A stretch of DNA of 46,180 nucleotides from an uncultured Propionivibrio sp. (lineage in GTDB: Bacteria > Pseudomonadota > Gammaproteobacteria > Burkholderiales > Rhodocyclaceae): NCBI GenBank assembly GCA_937923255.1, contig CALAIL010000069.1, forward strand, positions 1-46,180. Direction: 5' to 3'. The first letter of the stretch is position 1. The number at the start of each line of letters is the position of its first letter. Below the pieces are notes generated by a model that ran no database searches, was not told the DNA's origin, and saw only the letters and a list, made by a program, of their open reading frames with translations. Of this stretch, positions 1 through 8,692 are shown one piece after another. The translations under genes and the position numbers were made by a program.

Positions 1-24
1 CCCAATACCCCGTCTGAATCCCCC

Positions 25-189
25 GTAGATAGGGCGTTTCCGGGAAGGTGCCTCTGAAACCCTTATAAATAGGGCGCTTTCGAGTAGGGTGCTTTGGGAT
101 GCCCTGTTTACGCGGGTTTGCGAGCATCCTCCTCTGAAACGCCCTAAATACACGGGGTTCAGGGCGTCCATATTTGAGACACTCAAAAC
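25..189. repeat. 40-nt tandem palindromic repeat array, copy 1
   Basis: Successive units run at 25-64 (40 nt), 65-105 (41 nt), 106-145 (40 nt) and a diverged fourth from 146. Each junction is a short palindrome of the form CCC-N-TAAATA-GGG, for example CCCTTATAAATAGGG around 61-74 and GCCCTGTTTACGCGGG around 101-116. The third junction is the reverse complement of the first junction seen in other copies (CCCGCGTAAACAGGGC), so the array alternates orientation like a BIME. The same A-B-C-D order recurs at 30071 and 45889. No ORF explains it. Function unknown. Confidence 0.8.
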
Positions 190-293
190 ATAGCGGCTTA
201 ACTTTGCCAAAAGACAAGGCGGCGAGCCGCAGGCAGTATGAGTAATACGGCAAGGCAAAGCCAACGAAGTATTTTGGCAAAGGAAGACGTTAT
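190..293. repeat. MITE-like element with terminal inverted repeats, copy 1
   Basis: The ends are inverted: ATAGCGGCTT followed by CTTTGCCAAAA on the left, and TTTTGGCAAAG followed by a degraded GGAAGACGTTAT on the right. The interior (GACAAGGCGGCGAGCCGC, then a TAATACGGCAAGGC segment) matches the element at 30196-30298. It follows the array sequence ATATTTGAGACAC and ends 5 nt before the stop codon of the PACE gene, so it may also act as a 3'-end hairpin for that transcript. The interior resembles, from memory, an abundant Neisseria intergenic repeat. There is no coding capacity, so any movement would need a transposase supplied in trans. Confidence 0.7.
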
Positions 294-298
294 AGTTT

Positions 299-742
299 TC
301 AGGCCTTGCCGACAATCGGAAAACAGCGGTCGTAGGCCAGATTGAAAATGAAGGCATAGGCAACGTAAGCCAGCGCCACCGCGACATCGGCGATCAGCGC
401 TTCCAGCCAGCCCATGCCCGTCCAGACCACGATCAAGGGCAGCGTGATGACGAGCAGCCCGAACTCAAAACCGAGTGCATGCAGAACTCGGAGCAGATGC
501 GGTCTTTGGTCGGCGTTGCGCCCGGTCAGCCTGCCTTCCACCCAGTCGAACGAGGTGTTGTAGACGGCATTCCAGCAGGCGGCGATCAAGGCGATCAGCG
601 CCATCAGGCCGAACGAGGTTTTGGCAGGCACGCCGCTCAGCCAGATGAACGGCGGCGTAATCAGCAATAACCCGCCGATTTCAAACAGTACGACTTGCCG
701 GCAGCGATCCCGTGGCGCACGCAGCGTGACGGTTTTACTCAT
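299..742 (-). CDS. PACE-family multidrug (chlorhexidine-type) efflux transporter
   Basis: This 147-aa membrane protein has four predicted helices arranged as two tandem bacterial transmembrane-pair domains, the layout of the PACE/AceI family that exports biocides such as chlorhexidine by proton exchange. Visible family marks are the membrane-embedded acidic residue in the first helix (Glu21, in VVLFEIGGLL), the WNAVYNTSFDW motif at residues 57-67, and the second-repeat motif ending FNLAYDRCFP. The length is normal for the family. The start is an ATG 21 nt downstream of the lipoprotein gene stop, so it is probably the last gene of the ppx-MCE operon. Its substrate here is unknown. A small efflux pump as the tail of an MCE lipid-transport operon is unusual, and it may simply have been acquired there. 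Confidence 0.85.
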   Translation of the reverse strand: MSKTVTLRAPRDRCRQVVLFEIGGLLLITPPFIWLSGVPAKTSFGLMALIALIAACWNAVYNTSFDWVEGRLTGRNADQRPHLLRVLHALGFEFGLLVITLPLIVVWTGMGWLEALIADVAVALAYVAYAFIFNLAYDRCFPIVGKA

Positions 743-763
743 CGAATCTTTTTGCCAGCAGGC

Positions 764-1489
764 TCAGTGCCGTCGCGGTTTGGTCGTTTCCGCCGTGCGG
801 CAGAGGGAGCGGCCGGCAGACTGCGCGTTCAACGCGCCCAACCAGTGGGCGAGCTGTTGCCCCAGCGCATTGCCGGCTTCAACTAGCGCTCCCACGCCGC
901 CGCGCGCATCGGGTGTAGCCGCATTTTTTTCGGTGACAAACCGGCGCTCGGCAATAACGCGCCGCGTAGCGTCGGTCAGTATCGCGGTAGCCTGCAGCAG
1001 CGCCCGGCTGTGCTGCGGCGAATCGAAGACCTGCGAAAACTCCTGTAATTCGATGCGCAGCGCACAGGCTTCCGCCGCGCCCGCCGCCGCATCCGGCACA
1101 CCCAGCTGCTGGCGCAGACGCTGCGTCAGCAACTGGCCAGGATTGGCTGCCCAGCGGCTATCCACGTATTCACGCCGCTTGAGCGGATCGTCGTAAGCCA
1201 GGCGATAGCCGATGCCGGGCGAATCGAACCACGGCGGCGTATCGACATCGATGGCCAGGCTCATTGCCTCGGCGCCGGTACCGCCCTGCCCGGCCAAGGC
1301 TGACACGGGCAGGCCAAAATCATAGACGGTTGGCTGTACGGCGGATGGGCTGGCAGCGCAGCCGGCCAGCAGCGCGATCGCCGTCAAGGCGCCGGCAGGA
1401 GCCGCCGCGCGGCGGATAGCACAAATGGCGCGGTGGATGGATGGAGACGCCCAGCGGCGAAAAATTGTCAGCAACATCGGATTCCTCAT
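764..1489 (-). CDS. ABC-type transport auxiliary lipoprotein (PqiC-like)
   Basis: The protein has 241 aa with an N-terminal basic segment, a hydrophobic stretch and a lipobox (LLAGC, Cys44), then a periplasmic domain beginning near VYDFGLPV. Family knowledge: proteins of the ABC_trans_aux type accompany MlaD/PqiB MCE proteins and sit at the outer membrane as part of a trans-envelope lipid bridge. The start codon overlaps the stop of the MCE gene by 4 nt (ATGA), indicating translational coupling. The N-terminal extension before the hydrophobic segment (about 30 aa) is long for a lipoprotein signal, so the true start could be a little further in. The domain call rests on context plus the lipobox; sequence conservation in this family is low. 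Confidence 0.8.
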   Translation of the reverse strand: MRNPMLLTIFRRWASPSIHRAICAIRRAAAPAGALTAIALLAGCAASPSAVQPTVYDFGLPVSALAGQGGTGAEAMSLAIDVDTPPWFDSPGIGYRLAYDDPLKRREYVDSRWAANPGQLLTQRLRQQLGVPDAAAGAAEACALRIELQEFSQVFDSPQHSRALLQATAILTDATRRVIAERRFVTEKNAATPDARGGVGALVEAGNALGQQLAHWLGALNAQSAGRSLCRTAETTKPRRH

Positions 1490-2439
1490 GGTTTTTTCCT
1501 GTCTGCCGGCGCGGTAAAGCCGGCTTCTCCCGGCCCCGGCGTCTGCTTGGGGCCGCCCAGAATCAGACTTTGCGGCCGGTCTTCAAGCATTTTCAGGACA
1601 CGGTTTAGCTGCCGCGACGTGACCGCCAGATCGCGGCCCAGTTCATTTAAGCGCGGCAGCGTCGCGGCGCCGGACTGACCGCCCAGCGCCACGTCGAGTT
1701 TATCGCTGACGCTTTGCAGACGGGCAACCAGCCCGCGCGCTTCGGCAAAGAAGGGGCCGATCTGGCCGGTGGCATACTCGGCGCGTTGCAGCGTCGTCTG
1801 CAAGGTGCGCAGATTCTGTCCGGACAGCGCCTGCCGAAGCTGCACCGAGGCTTCGCGCGCATTATCTGAAGCGGACGCGAGGTTATCCAGCGTGCGCGTC
1901 ATCGCCTTCCGATTTTCGGGATTCAGAATCCGGTTGATATTCACAACCAGACGATGAATCTGTTTGAGCGTATCGGTGCCCGTGTCGGTCAATGCGTCTA
2001 CGAGGGAATCTTCCATCGGAATGCGCGGCATGCCTCCCGATTCTGCCGACAAAAGCGCGCGATCGGCATCCACGGGGTGTCCCACGCCGTCTTCATCCCG
2101 GTCATCGAGCTGGATATGGGCGATGCCGGTTACGCCCTGATAACCCAGGCGGGCGATGGCGCCTTGCCTGACGGGCACATCGTCGCGGATACGGATGTGG
2201 ATCAGGATATTGCGCGGATCGCGGCTGTCGAGATCGATGTCCTCGACACGGCCGACGCGGATTCCCCGGTAGCGCACCTGCGCCTGCGGATTCAGCCCGC
2301 TGACGCTCTTGTCGGTCACGACCAGGTAATCGCGCATATGTTCGGTCTTGCCGCCAAACCACCATAAAGAAAGGATGGCGGCAATGCCGAGCAGCAAGGT
2401 AAAAATTCCGGTGATCAGGGCGTGGGAGCGGTTTTCCAT
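1486..2439 (-). CDS. MlaD/MCE-family lipid-transport protein
   Basis: This 317-aa protein has one N-terminal membrane helix (residues ~8-27, ending LWWFGG) and a single MCE domain, visible as the stretch SVSGLNPQAQVRYRGIRVG and the following GYQGVTGIAHIQL. A long, largely helical C-terminal region follows, with an amphipathic pattern (NLASASDNAREASVQLRQAL). MCE proteins form hexameric rings or tubes carrying phospholipids between the inner and outer membranes; the C-terminal helices form the channel. The start was placed at ATG 2439 (MENRSHALITG), which has an AGAGA Shine-Dalgarno and lies 14 nt after the ATPase stop; the open frame runs 22 codons further upstream, into the ATPase gene. It is the third structural gene of the MCE importer/exporter cassette here. 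Confidence 0.87.
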   Translation of the reverse strand: MENRSHALITGIFTLLLGIAAILSLWWFGGKTEHMRDYLVVTDKSVSGLNPQAQVRYRGIRVGRVEDIDLDSRDPRNILIHIRIRDDVPVRQGAIARLGYQGVTGIAHIQLDDRDEDGVGHPVDADRALLSAESGGMPRIPMEDSLVDALTDTGTDTLKQIHRLVVNINRILNPENRKAMTRTLDNLASASDNAREASVQLRQALSGQNLRTLQTTLQRAEYATGQIGPFFAEARGLVARLQSVSDKLDVALGGQSGAATLPRLNELGRDLAVTSRQLNRVLKMLEDRPQSLILGGPKQTPGPGEAGFTAPADRKKP

Positions 2440-2453
2440 GGTGGATTCTCTGC

Positions 2454-3290
2454 CTATTTCTTGGACAAGGTGGCGGATAAGGCGGCCAGCGCGTGTTCGG
2501 AACAAAAAAAGTTGTGGATAAACGGATGATCGACTGCCATCACCTCGGCCGGCGGGCCGCAGGCAATGATACGCTGGTCGGCCAGCACCGCGATATGCGT
2601 GGCCAGGCCGGCCAGCGTATCGAGATCGTGCGTGACCATCACAACGGTGAAATTCAGCTCCTTCTGCAAGGCGCTGATCAGTTTGACGAAACTGGCCGCC
2701 AGATCGGGATCGAGGCCGGCGGTCGGCTCGTCCAGCACCAGGAGTTCCGGCTCCAGCGCCAGAGAACGCGCCAGCGCAACGCGTTTGATCATACCGCCCG
2801 ACAGTTCTGCCGGCATCAGATAACCATGACGCGGTTCGAGTTCGACCATCGCCAGCTTGAGGCGAACCAGCTCACCGATCATGGCCTCGTCAAGCCGGTG
2901 CAGTTCGCGCAGCGGAAAAGCGATATTGTCGAAAACCGACAGCGCGGAAAACAGCGCGCCCTGCTGGAACAACATGCCGAAACGGCGGCGCAAGGCGCGG
3001 CGACGGAGAGGATCGGCATCGGCGATCGGCTCACCGAACAGGCGCACCGTGCCGCGCTCCGGTGTCAGCAGACCGATGATTTCGCGCAGCAGCGTCGTTT
3101 TGCCGCTGCCGGAGCCGCCGACCAGCGCCATCACCTGTCCGGCCAAAACGTCCAGATCGAGATCGCGGTGAATGACCGTCTCGCCAAAGCGCGTCGATAA
3201 GCCGCGCACCTGCACGACAGGCGCCCGGGACGCTGCCGGGGACGCAGATTCATGCGCAGGAAGCGGTGTCATGTCCGTTCGTCTGTCCAT
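2454..3290 (-). CDS. MlaF-type ABC transporter ATP-binding protein
   Basis: This 278-aa nucleotide-binding subunit carries Walker A GGSGSGKTT, the signature LSGGMIKRVALARSL with the Met-Ile variant typical of the Mla/MCE class, Walker B LLVLDEPTAGLDP and the H-loop VMVTHDL. It should power phospholipid movement through the adjoining MlaE-type permease and MCE protein. It starts 2 nt after the permease stop, so the genes are co-transcribed. A second in-frame Met (residue 7) is possible; the first ~25 residues are low complexity and lie outside the ABC domain. It could be called Ttg2A/MlaF, but this cassette lacks mlaC and mlaB as separate genes, so it is an MCE paralogue rather than the canonical mla operon. 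Confidence 0.88.
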   Translation of the reverse strand: MDRRTDMTPLPAHESASPAASRAPVVQVRGLSTRFGETVIHRDLDLDVLAGQVMALVGGSGSGKTTLLREIIGLLTPERGTVRLFGEPIADADPLRRRALRRRFGMLFQQGALFSALSVFDNIAFPLRELHRLDEAMIGELVRLKLAMVELEPRHGYLMPAELSGGMIKRVALARSLALEPELLVLDEPTAGLDPDLAASFVKLISALQKELNFTVVMVTHDLDTLAGLATHIAVLADQRIIACGPPAEVMAVDHPFIHNFFCSEHALAALSATLSKK

Positions 3291-3292
3291 GC

Positions 3293-4420
3293 TCAGATCC
3301 CCACATTGCGCGTCAGGATGGCGAACAGCGCATCCGTCAGAATGACCAGCGTAATCGCCGTGACGACGGCCGTCGTCGTATTGCTCGACAGGCTTTCGGT
3401 GTTCGGCCGCACCTTGAGGCCGAAATGACAGGACACCAGCGCAATCAGAAAGCCGAAAAACACGCCCTTACTCAGGCCGATCCAGACGTTGGCGACCGGC
3501 ACGACACGCGGCAGCGCGGTAATGAAATAGTGAAAAGACAATCCCATTTCCAGATTGGCCGACACCATGCCGCCGACCAGCGCCGCCGCCGAGCACCAGA
3601 CGACTAGCAGCGGCATGGTCAGCGCCAGCGCGGCGACTTTCGGAAACACCAGGCGCAGGCTACGCGAAACGCCCATCGTCGCCAGCGCATCAATTTCCTG
3701 CGTCACGCGCATCACACCGATCTGCGCCGTCATGGCCGAGCCGGAACGGCCGGCAACGAGGACGGCGACAAGCACCGGCCCCAGCTCGCGGATGATGCTG
3801 ATGCCCAGCAAATTGACGATATAGATGTCCGCGCCGAAAGTACGCAGTTGCAGCGCGGAAAGAAAAGAGAGCACGACGCCAATGAGAAAGCCGACGAGCG
3901 CCGTCACGGGCAAAGCCTGCGCGCCACTGCGGAAAATATTGGCCGAGAATTCCCGCCCAGGAATATCGCGCGGGTGGAAGAGCAGATAACGCGCATCGAG
4001 CACCAATTGCCCGAATAGGGCGATTAGCCCCGCCAGATTGCGCAAGCCACTCAGCACCGCGCCACCGACGAGCAACAGGCCGCCGGAAAGGTACGCCGGG
4101 CGTTCCGGCTGGGCACTGTCTGCCGGAACAGCAGCAGCGCGTTCGATGATGGCCCGCAAGACGGGCGGAACAGCCACGGTTTTCGGCCATCTGCCGCCCC
4201 AGGCGCGCCACAGCGTTAAGGCGCCGACGCTGTCGAGCCGCGTAATGCCGTGCAAATCCCAGGCGGTTTCAGCCCCGACCTGCGCGCGCAGACTGGCTTC
4301 AAACGCCGCAATCGACGCGGGCAGCCTGGCCAACGTCCAGTCGCCGGAAAGAGCCAGCGTGCGCTGCCCATCCGCAGCCTTATGCAGAGAAAACGCCGCT
4401 TCCGACACCGGCGCCATCAT
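3293..4420 (-). CDS. MlaE-type ABC permease with N-terminal STAS domain
   Basis: The protein has 375 aa. The first ~100 residues form a STAS-like module (DLHGITRLDSVGALTLW is the typical strand plus Asp-Ser-x-Gly loop). The rest is an MlaE/YrbE permease with several hydrophobic helices and the conserved segment NLLGISIIRELGPVLVAVLV followed by AGRSGSAMTAQIG. In the E. coli Mla system the STAS protein MlaB is a separate subunit that regulates the ATPase; here the equivalent is fused to the permease. The open frame begins at a GTG (4450) that overlaps the ppx stop, but ATG 4420 has a much better AGGGAAG Shine-Dalgarno, so that start is used. The gene sits between ppx and the ATPase gene. Confidence 0.87.
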   Translation of the reverse strand: MMAPVSEAAFSLHKAADGQRTLALSGDWTLARLPASIAAFEASLRAQVGAETAWDLHGITRLDSVGALTLWRAWGGRWPKTVAVPPVLRAIIERAAAVPADSAQPERPAYLSGGLLLVGGAVLSGLRNLAGLIALFGQLVLDARYLLFHPRDIPGREFSANIFRSGAQALPVTALVGFLIGVVLSFLSALQLRTFGADIYIVNLLGISIIRELGPVLVAVLVAGRSGSAMTAQIGVMRVTQEIDALATMGVSRSLRLVFPKVAALALTMPLLVVWCSAAALVGGMVSANLEMGLSFHYFITALPRVVPVANVWIGLSKGVFFGFLIALVSCHFGLKVRPNTESLSSNTTTAVVTAITLVILTDALFAILTRNVGI

Positions 4421-4449
4421 CGTCGCTTCCCTGTCAGATCCGCCTTGCA

Positions 4450-6054
4450 CTACGTCCTCCCGCGCGCCGCCGACCGGCGCTTGATTGTCCAGCCGAATCC
4501 CACGCGTTGCCAGATCGCCGCTTCATCCGCCAACGCCGAGGCGCTGAGCGGATTGGCCGCCAGCCAGCTGGCGGGAAACGAGAGCGAAAAAACGCCATAT
4601 TCGCTTTCGGCGCCGCTTTTATCGCCCGAACCCTTTGCACGCGCGGTTTGTGATGCTTTTGCTCTGCCGGTATATTCCCCGCCTTGCAGGCTGACCCGAA
4701 CATCCGGCGCCACGGAAAGATTGTCGCGCGAACGATAGAGCAGCGCGGCCAGGCGCAGGCAGAACACCAGCACCCAACAGAAATCGCCATCCGGCAGGAA
4801 TTTTTTCAGCTTTTCCAGCTTGCCGCGCTGACCGAGAATCAGGGCGGAGAGGCGCTCCTGTTCCGTCTTCGAAAAACCCGGCATATCCGCGCAGCGCGTA
4901 ATGTACGCGCCATGTTTATGAAAATCGCCATGCGAAATCGAAATACCAATTTCATGCAGCGACGACGCCCATGTCAGCAGGCGCATTCCGTACTCATGCA
5001 CCTGCGGATCGCAACCGTCCGCCAGCTGCGCGAAGCACGCCAACGCCATAGCCTTGACCCGCGCGGCCTGCGACACGTCGATGTGGTAACGGCGCATGAA
5101 ACGGCGCACCGTCGTATCGCGCATGTCGCGCCGGTGAAAACGGCCAAGCAGGTCATAGAGCACCCCCAGGCGCAACGCACCTTCGGAATAGATCATGCGC
5201 TCGATGCCCAGTTCTGCAAACACGGCGGACAGAATCGCAAAACCGCCTGCCAGCACGGGCGCGCGCTCGCCGCGCAGGCCGGACAGGCCGAGGTTTTCCA
5301 TCGAGCCGGCGCGGATCAGCAGGCTGCGCAGTTTTTCCAGACCAGCGCGGGTAATGCCGTCACTGCCGCCGGGATTGAGCCGGTTCATTTCCAACAGGTC
5401 GGCAATCGCCCGCGCCGTGCCGGAAGAGGCAACCGCCTCGCTCCAGCCCAGTTGCCGATACGCCTGCGCAAAGCGCTGTATTTCGCGCGCGGCGGACAGT
5501 TCCGCCTTGATCAGGCGCTTGGCATCGACGCGTCCGCCAGGGAAAAAGCGCAGCGAATAGCTCACGCACCCCATGTACAGGGAATCCATCAGCATCGGCT
5601 CGATTTTTTTGCCAATGATGAGTTCGGTCGAACCGCCGCCAATATCGACGACCAGCCGCCGGTCGCGCGTCGGCGGCAGCGCATGGGCAACACCCAGGTA
5701 GATGAGGCGCGCCTCTTCGCGGCCGGCGATGATTTCAATGGGAAAACCGAGCGCCTGTTCGGCCTTGGGCAGAAATGTCGCCGCATTACGGGCGACACGC
5801 AGGGTATTGGTCGCCACCGCGCGCACCGAGCCAGGCTGGAAATTGCGCAGACGCTCGCCAAAGCGTGAGAGCGCCGCCAACGCCCGCGTCTGCGAGGCCG
5901 CGTCCAGCAGCTTGTCCGGCGTCAGGCCGGAAGCTAAGCGAACCGTCTCTTTGAGGGTATCCAGCGGGTAAATCTGGCTATAGACGAGGCGGCCGACTTC
6001 CAGGTGAAAACTGTTCGACCCGAGATCGACGGCGGCAATCTGTTCGTAGGGCAT
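4450..6054 (-). CDS. ppx: Exopolyphosphatase / guanosine pentaphosphatase (Ppx/GppA)
   Basis: This 534-aa protein hydrolyses terminal phosphates from inorganic polyphosphate. The ASKHA-type fold is clear: first phosphate loop DLGSNSFHLEVGRL (residues ~11-24) and second loop VVDIGGGSTELIIGKK, followed by the helical HD-like C-terminal region (SLHEIGISISH). The length is slightly above E. coli Ppx (513 aa). It is the first gene of the minus-strand operon and its TAG stop overlaps the GTG of the permease frame. The divergent neighbour is polyphosphate kinase, so synthesis and degradation genes share one 460-bp control region. Ppx and GppA cannot be separated safely by eye; pairing with ppk favours Ppx. 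Confidence 0.93.
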   Translation of the reverse strand: MPYEQIAAVDLGSNSFHLEVGRLVYSQIYPLDTLKETVRLASGLTPDKLLDAASQTRALAALSRFGERLRNFQPGSVRAVATNTLRVARNAATFLPKAEQALGFPIEIIAGREEARLIYLGVAHALPPTRDRRLVVDIGGGSTELIIGKKIEPMLMDSLYMGCVSYSLRFFPGGRVDAKRLIKAELSAAREIQRFAQAYRQLGWSEAVASSGTARAIADLLEMNRLNPGGSDGITRAGLEKLRSLLIRAGSMENLGLSGLRGERAPVLAGGFAILSAVFAELGIERMIYSEGALRLGVLYDLLGRFHRRDMRDTTVRRFMRRYHIDVSQAARVKAMALACFAQLADGCDPQVHEYGMRLLTWASSLHEIGISISHGDFHKHGAYITRCADMPGFSKTEQERLSALILGQRGKLEKLKKFLPDGDFCWVLVFCLRLAALLYRSRDNLSVAPDVRVSLQGGEYTGRAKASQTARAKGSGDKSGAESEYGVFSLSFPASWLAANPLSASALADEAAIWQRVGFGWTIKRRSAARGRT

Positions 6055-6514
6055 AGGGCGATCAAGACTTTCCGGCGGCCGATGATTCGGCGCATTTCAG
6101 CATATTCCGTGTATCTTGCATATTGGAGTGGAGCGGCCGGTTCCGGCAACGCCGGGAATACCGACCTAAATCTGCACGGCGGGCGCCATTCTATCACCTC
6201 GCCCTATGCGATCGTCGGGCAGCGCCCGCATTACCAGCCCGGTTTAATGTATTCACGATGCATTGGCCGGCCTGCGTATGGTTCGCCGCAGGGCCGCGCA
6301 GGCCGATTTTTCGGCGGTGACGGGGATGCCAGCGATATTTCCCGACTGTGCTTTTCTGCCAGTTCTCTGCCGCTTCCCTACCAGTTTCCTGCCGCTTTTG
6401 AGCGCCGTTCACCGCTTCTTGTCGCTCCTATCACGATAATCCTCATTCCCTCGAACCGGCCGGATACGACGGGCAGATTCAACCATCCGGAAATATCGGG
6501 GGTTTGGCGATAGA
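6055..6514. other. Divergent ppx/ppk control region
   Basis: There is no convincing ORF in these 460 bases. The region must hold the promoters of both ppx and ppk. I do not see a clear PhoB box. At 6357-6400 a 22-nt motif (TGCCAGTTCTCTGCCGCTTC and its diverged copy) is present twice in tandem. No strong -35/-10 pair could be assigned. Confidence 0.4.
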
Positions 6515-8692
6515 ATGACCGCTGCCCGACCCGGCAATGATTCTCCACGTGTTCTTATCCCCATGCGCTTGTCCAAATCGGCCCGCCCTCTCCACTCCCC
6601 ACCTCATCCCGTTGGAAAACCAGGGGATCACGGCAAATACCTCAACCGCGAACTCGCCCTGCTGGCCTTCAACCGGCGCGTGCTGGCGCAGGCAAGCGAT
6701 CCGTCCGCACCGCTGCTCGAACGCCTGCGTTTTTTGTGCATCGTCAGCAGCAACCTTGACGGATTCTTTGAAATCCGCCTCGCCGGTCTCAAGGAACAGA
6801 TCAAGCTCAATTCAGGCGAATTGTCGGTGGACGGACTGACGGCGCAGGCGGCCTATGATCGGGTCAGTGATACGGCACATGGATTGGTCGCCGAACAATA
6901 CGCACTGCTCAACGGGCAGATCCTGCCGGCACTGGCCGCAGAAGGCATCCGTTTTTTCCGGCGCAGCCAGTGGAATGAAGCGCAATTCGAGTGGATTCGC
7001 GATTATTTTTTCCGCGAAGTCATGCCGGTGCTGACGCCGATCGGACTGGACCCTTCCCATCCTTTCCCGCGCGTCCTGAACAAGAGCCTAAACTTTGCCA
7101 TTGAGCTGGACGGCAAGGATGCTTTTGGCCGGCATTCCGGCACGGCCATCGTCCAGGCGCCGCGCGTGCTGCCGCGCCTCATCCGCCCGCCCGAAGCCCT
7201 GTGCGGCTGCCCGTATGGTTTCATTTTTTTGTCGTCGATACTGCACGCCTTCGTCGATGAGCTGTTCGCGGGCATGACGGTACTCGGCTGCTACCAGTTC
7301 CGTGTCACGCGCAACAGCGACCTGTTCGTCGATGAAGAAGAAGCCAAAAACCTGCGCATCGAAATCCAGGGGGAACTGCCCCAGCGTCACTTTGGCGACG
7401 CCGTGCGGCTGGAGGTCGCGGACAACTGCCCGGAACACATGGCCGATTTTCTGCTGACCCAGTTCAATCTCTGCCGCAGCGACCTTTACTGCGTTTGCGG
7501 CCCGGTCAATCTCGCCCGTCTCATCGAGATTCCCGACCAGGTCGACCGGCCGGACCTGAAGTTTCCGCCATTTACGCCGAGCCTGCCCAAGACGCTCGAC
7601 AAGAGGCACGGTATTTTTGAAGCCTTGCGTAAAAACGACATTCTGCTGCATCACCCTTACCAAAGTTTTCTGCCCGTTATTGCGCTCATTGACCAGGCCG
7701 CCACCGATCCTCAGGTCGTTGCCATCAAGATGACCGTCTATCGCACCGGAACGGATTCCGTGCTGATGAAGTCGCTGCTGCGCGCCGCACGCAACGGCAA
7801 GGAAGTCACCGTCGTCGTCGAACTCATGGCGCGCTTCGACGAAGAGGCCAATATCGGCTGGGCCACCCAGCTCGAAAAAGTCGGCGCTCATGTCGTTTAC
7901 GGCGTCGTCGGCCACAAAACACACGCCAAGATGCTGATGATTGTGCGCCGGGAGAGCGACGCTTCCGGCAGCTGCCTGCGCCGTTACGCGCATCTGGGCA
8001 CCGGCAACTACCATCCGCGCACCGCCCGCCTGTACACGGATTTCGGCCTGCTGACGAGCAACGAGGCCATTTGCGCCGATGTCAACGAAATCTTCAAGCA
8101 GCTCACCGGTCTGGGGCGCGCCAGCGCGCTTTGCCATCTCTGGCAGTCACCGTTCTCGCTGCACCGCAACGTCATCGCCGCCATCGAGGCCGAAACCGAC
8201 GCGGCACGCAACGGCAAACGCGCGCGCATCATCGCCAAAATGAATGCGCTGCTCGAACCGGGCGTGATCGATACGCTGTACGCCGCTTCGCAGGCGGGCG
8301 TCAAGATCGACCTGATCGTGCGCGGCGTCTGCGCCCTGCGTCCCGGTCTCAAGGGATTGTCAGAAAATATCCGCGTGCGTTCGGTCATCGGCCGTTTCCT
8401 CGAACATCAGCGCATTTTCTATTTTTACGCCGGCGGCGAAGAGAAGGTTCTGCTGTCAAGCGCTGACTGGATGGAGCGCAACTTCTTCCGCCGTATCGAA
8501 CTGGCCTTTCCCGTCCTCGATAAAAAGCTCAAGCGCCGCGTCATTCACGAAGGTCTGCGTCTTTATCTCGCAGATAACCAGCAGGCCTGGGAAATGAATG
8601 CCCAAGGCGGCTACCGCCCGCGTCACGACGGGCGTCGGGCAAAGACACAGCGCAGCGCACAGCGCGAATTACTGGAATTGCTGAAACGCTAA
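6515..8692 (+). CDS. ppk1: Polyphosphate kinase 1
   Basis: The protein has 725 aa; E. coli Ppk has 688. It makes long-chain inorganic polyphosphate from ATP through a phosphohistidine. Domains in order: N domain starting at YLNRELALLAFNRRVL, head domain, and two C-terminal phospholipase-D-like domains. Catalytic segments are VGHKTHAKMLMIVRRE and RRYAHLGTGNYHPRTARLY, which contain the conserved histidines, and the closing region with FLEHQRIFYF and SSADWMERNFFRRIE. The N-terminal ~40 residues before the N domain are Pro-rich and not conserved; the first ATG has only a weak GGGG upstream, and an internal ATG at 6563 is possible. It is transcribed divergently from ppx. Confidence 0.93.
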   Translation: MTAARPGNDSPRVLIPMRLSKSARPLHSPPHPVGKPGDHGKYLNRELALLAFNRRVLAQASDPSAPLLERLRFLCIVSSNLDGFFEIRLAGLKEQIKLNSGELSVDGLTAQAAYDRVSDTAHGLVAEQYALLNGQILPALAAEGIRFFRRSQWNEAQFEWIRDYFFREVMPVLTPIGLDPSHPFPRVLNKSLNFAIELDGKDAFGRHSGTAIVQAPRVLPRLIRPPEALCGCPYGFIFLSSILHAFVDELFAGMTVLGCYQFRVTRNSDLFVDEEEAKNLRIEIQGELPQRHFGDAVRLEVADNCPEHMADFLLTQFNLCRSDLYCVCGPVNLARLIEIPDQVDRPDLKFPPFTPSLPKTLDKRHGIFEALRKNDILLHHPYQSFLPVIALIDQAATDPQVVAIKMTVYRTGTDSVLMKSLLRAARNGKEVTVVVELMARFDEEANIGWATQLEKVGAHVVYGVVGHKTHAKMLMIVRRESDASGSCLRRYAHLGTGNYHPRTARLYTDFGLLTSNEAICADVNEIFKQLTGLGRASALCHLWQSPFSLHRNVIAAIEAETDAARNGKRARIIAKMNALLEPGVIDTLYAASQAGVKIDLIVRGVCALRPGLKGLSENIRVRSVIGRFLEHQRIFYFYAGGEEKVLLSSADWMERNFFRRIELAFPVLDKKLKRRVIHEGLRLYLADNQQAWEMNAQGGYRPRHDGRRAKTQRSAQRELLELLKR

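Noticed and set aside
25..189. CRISPR array (regular ~40-nt period)
   Set aside because: The sequences between the palindromes are themselves conserved between units and between loci, and no cas genes are present.
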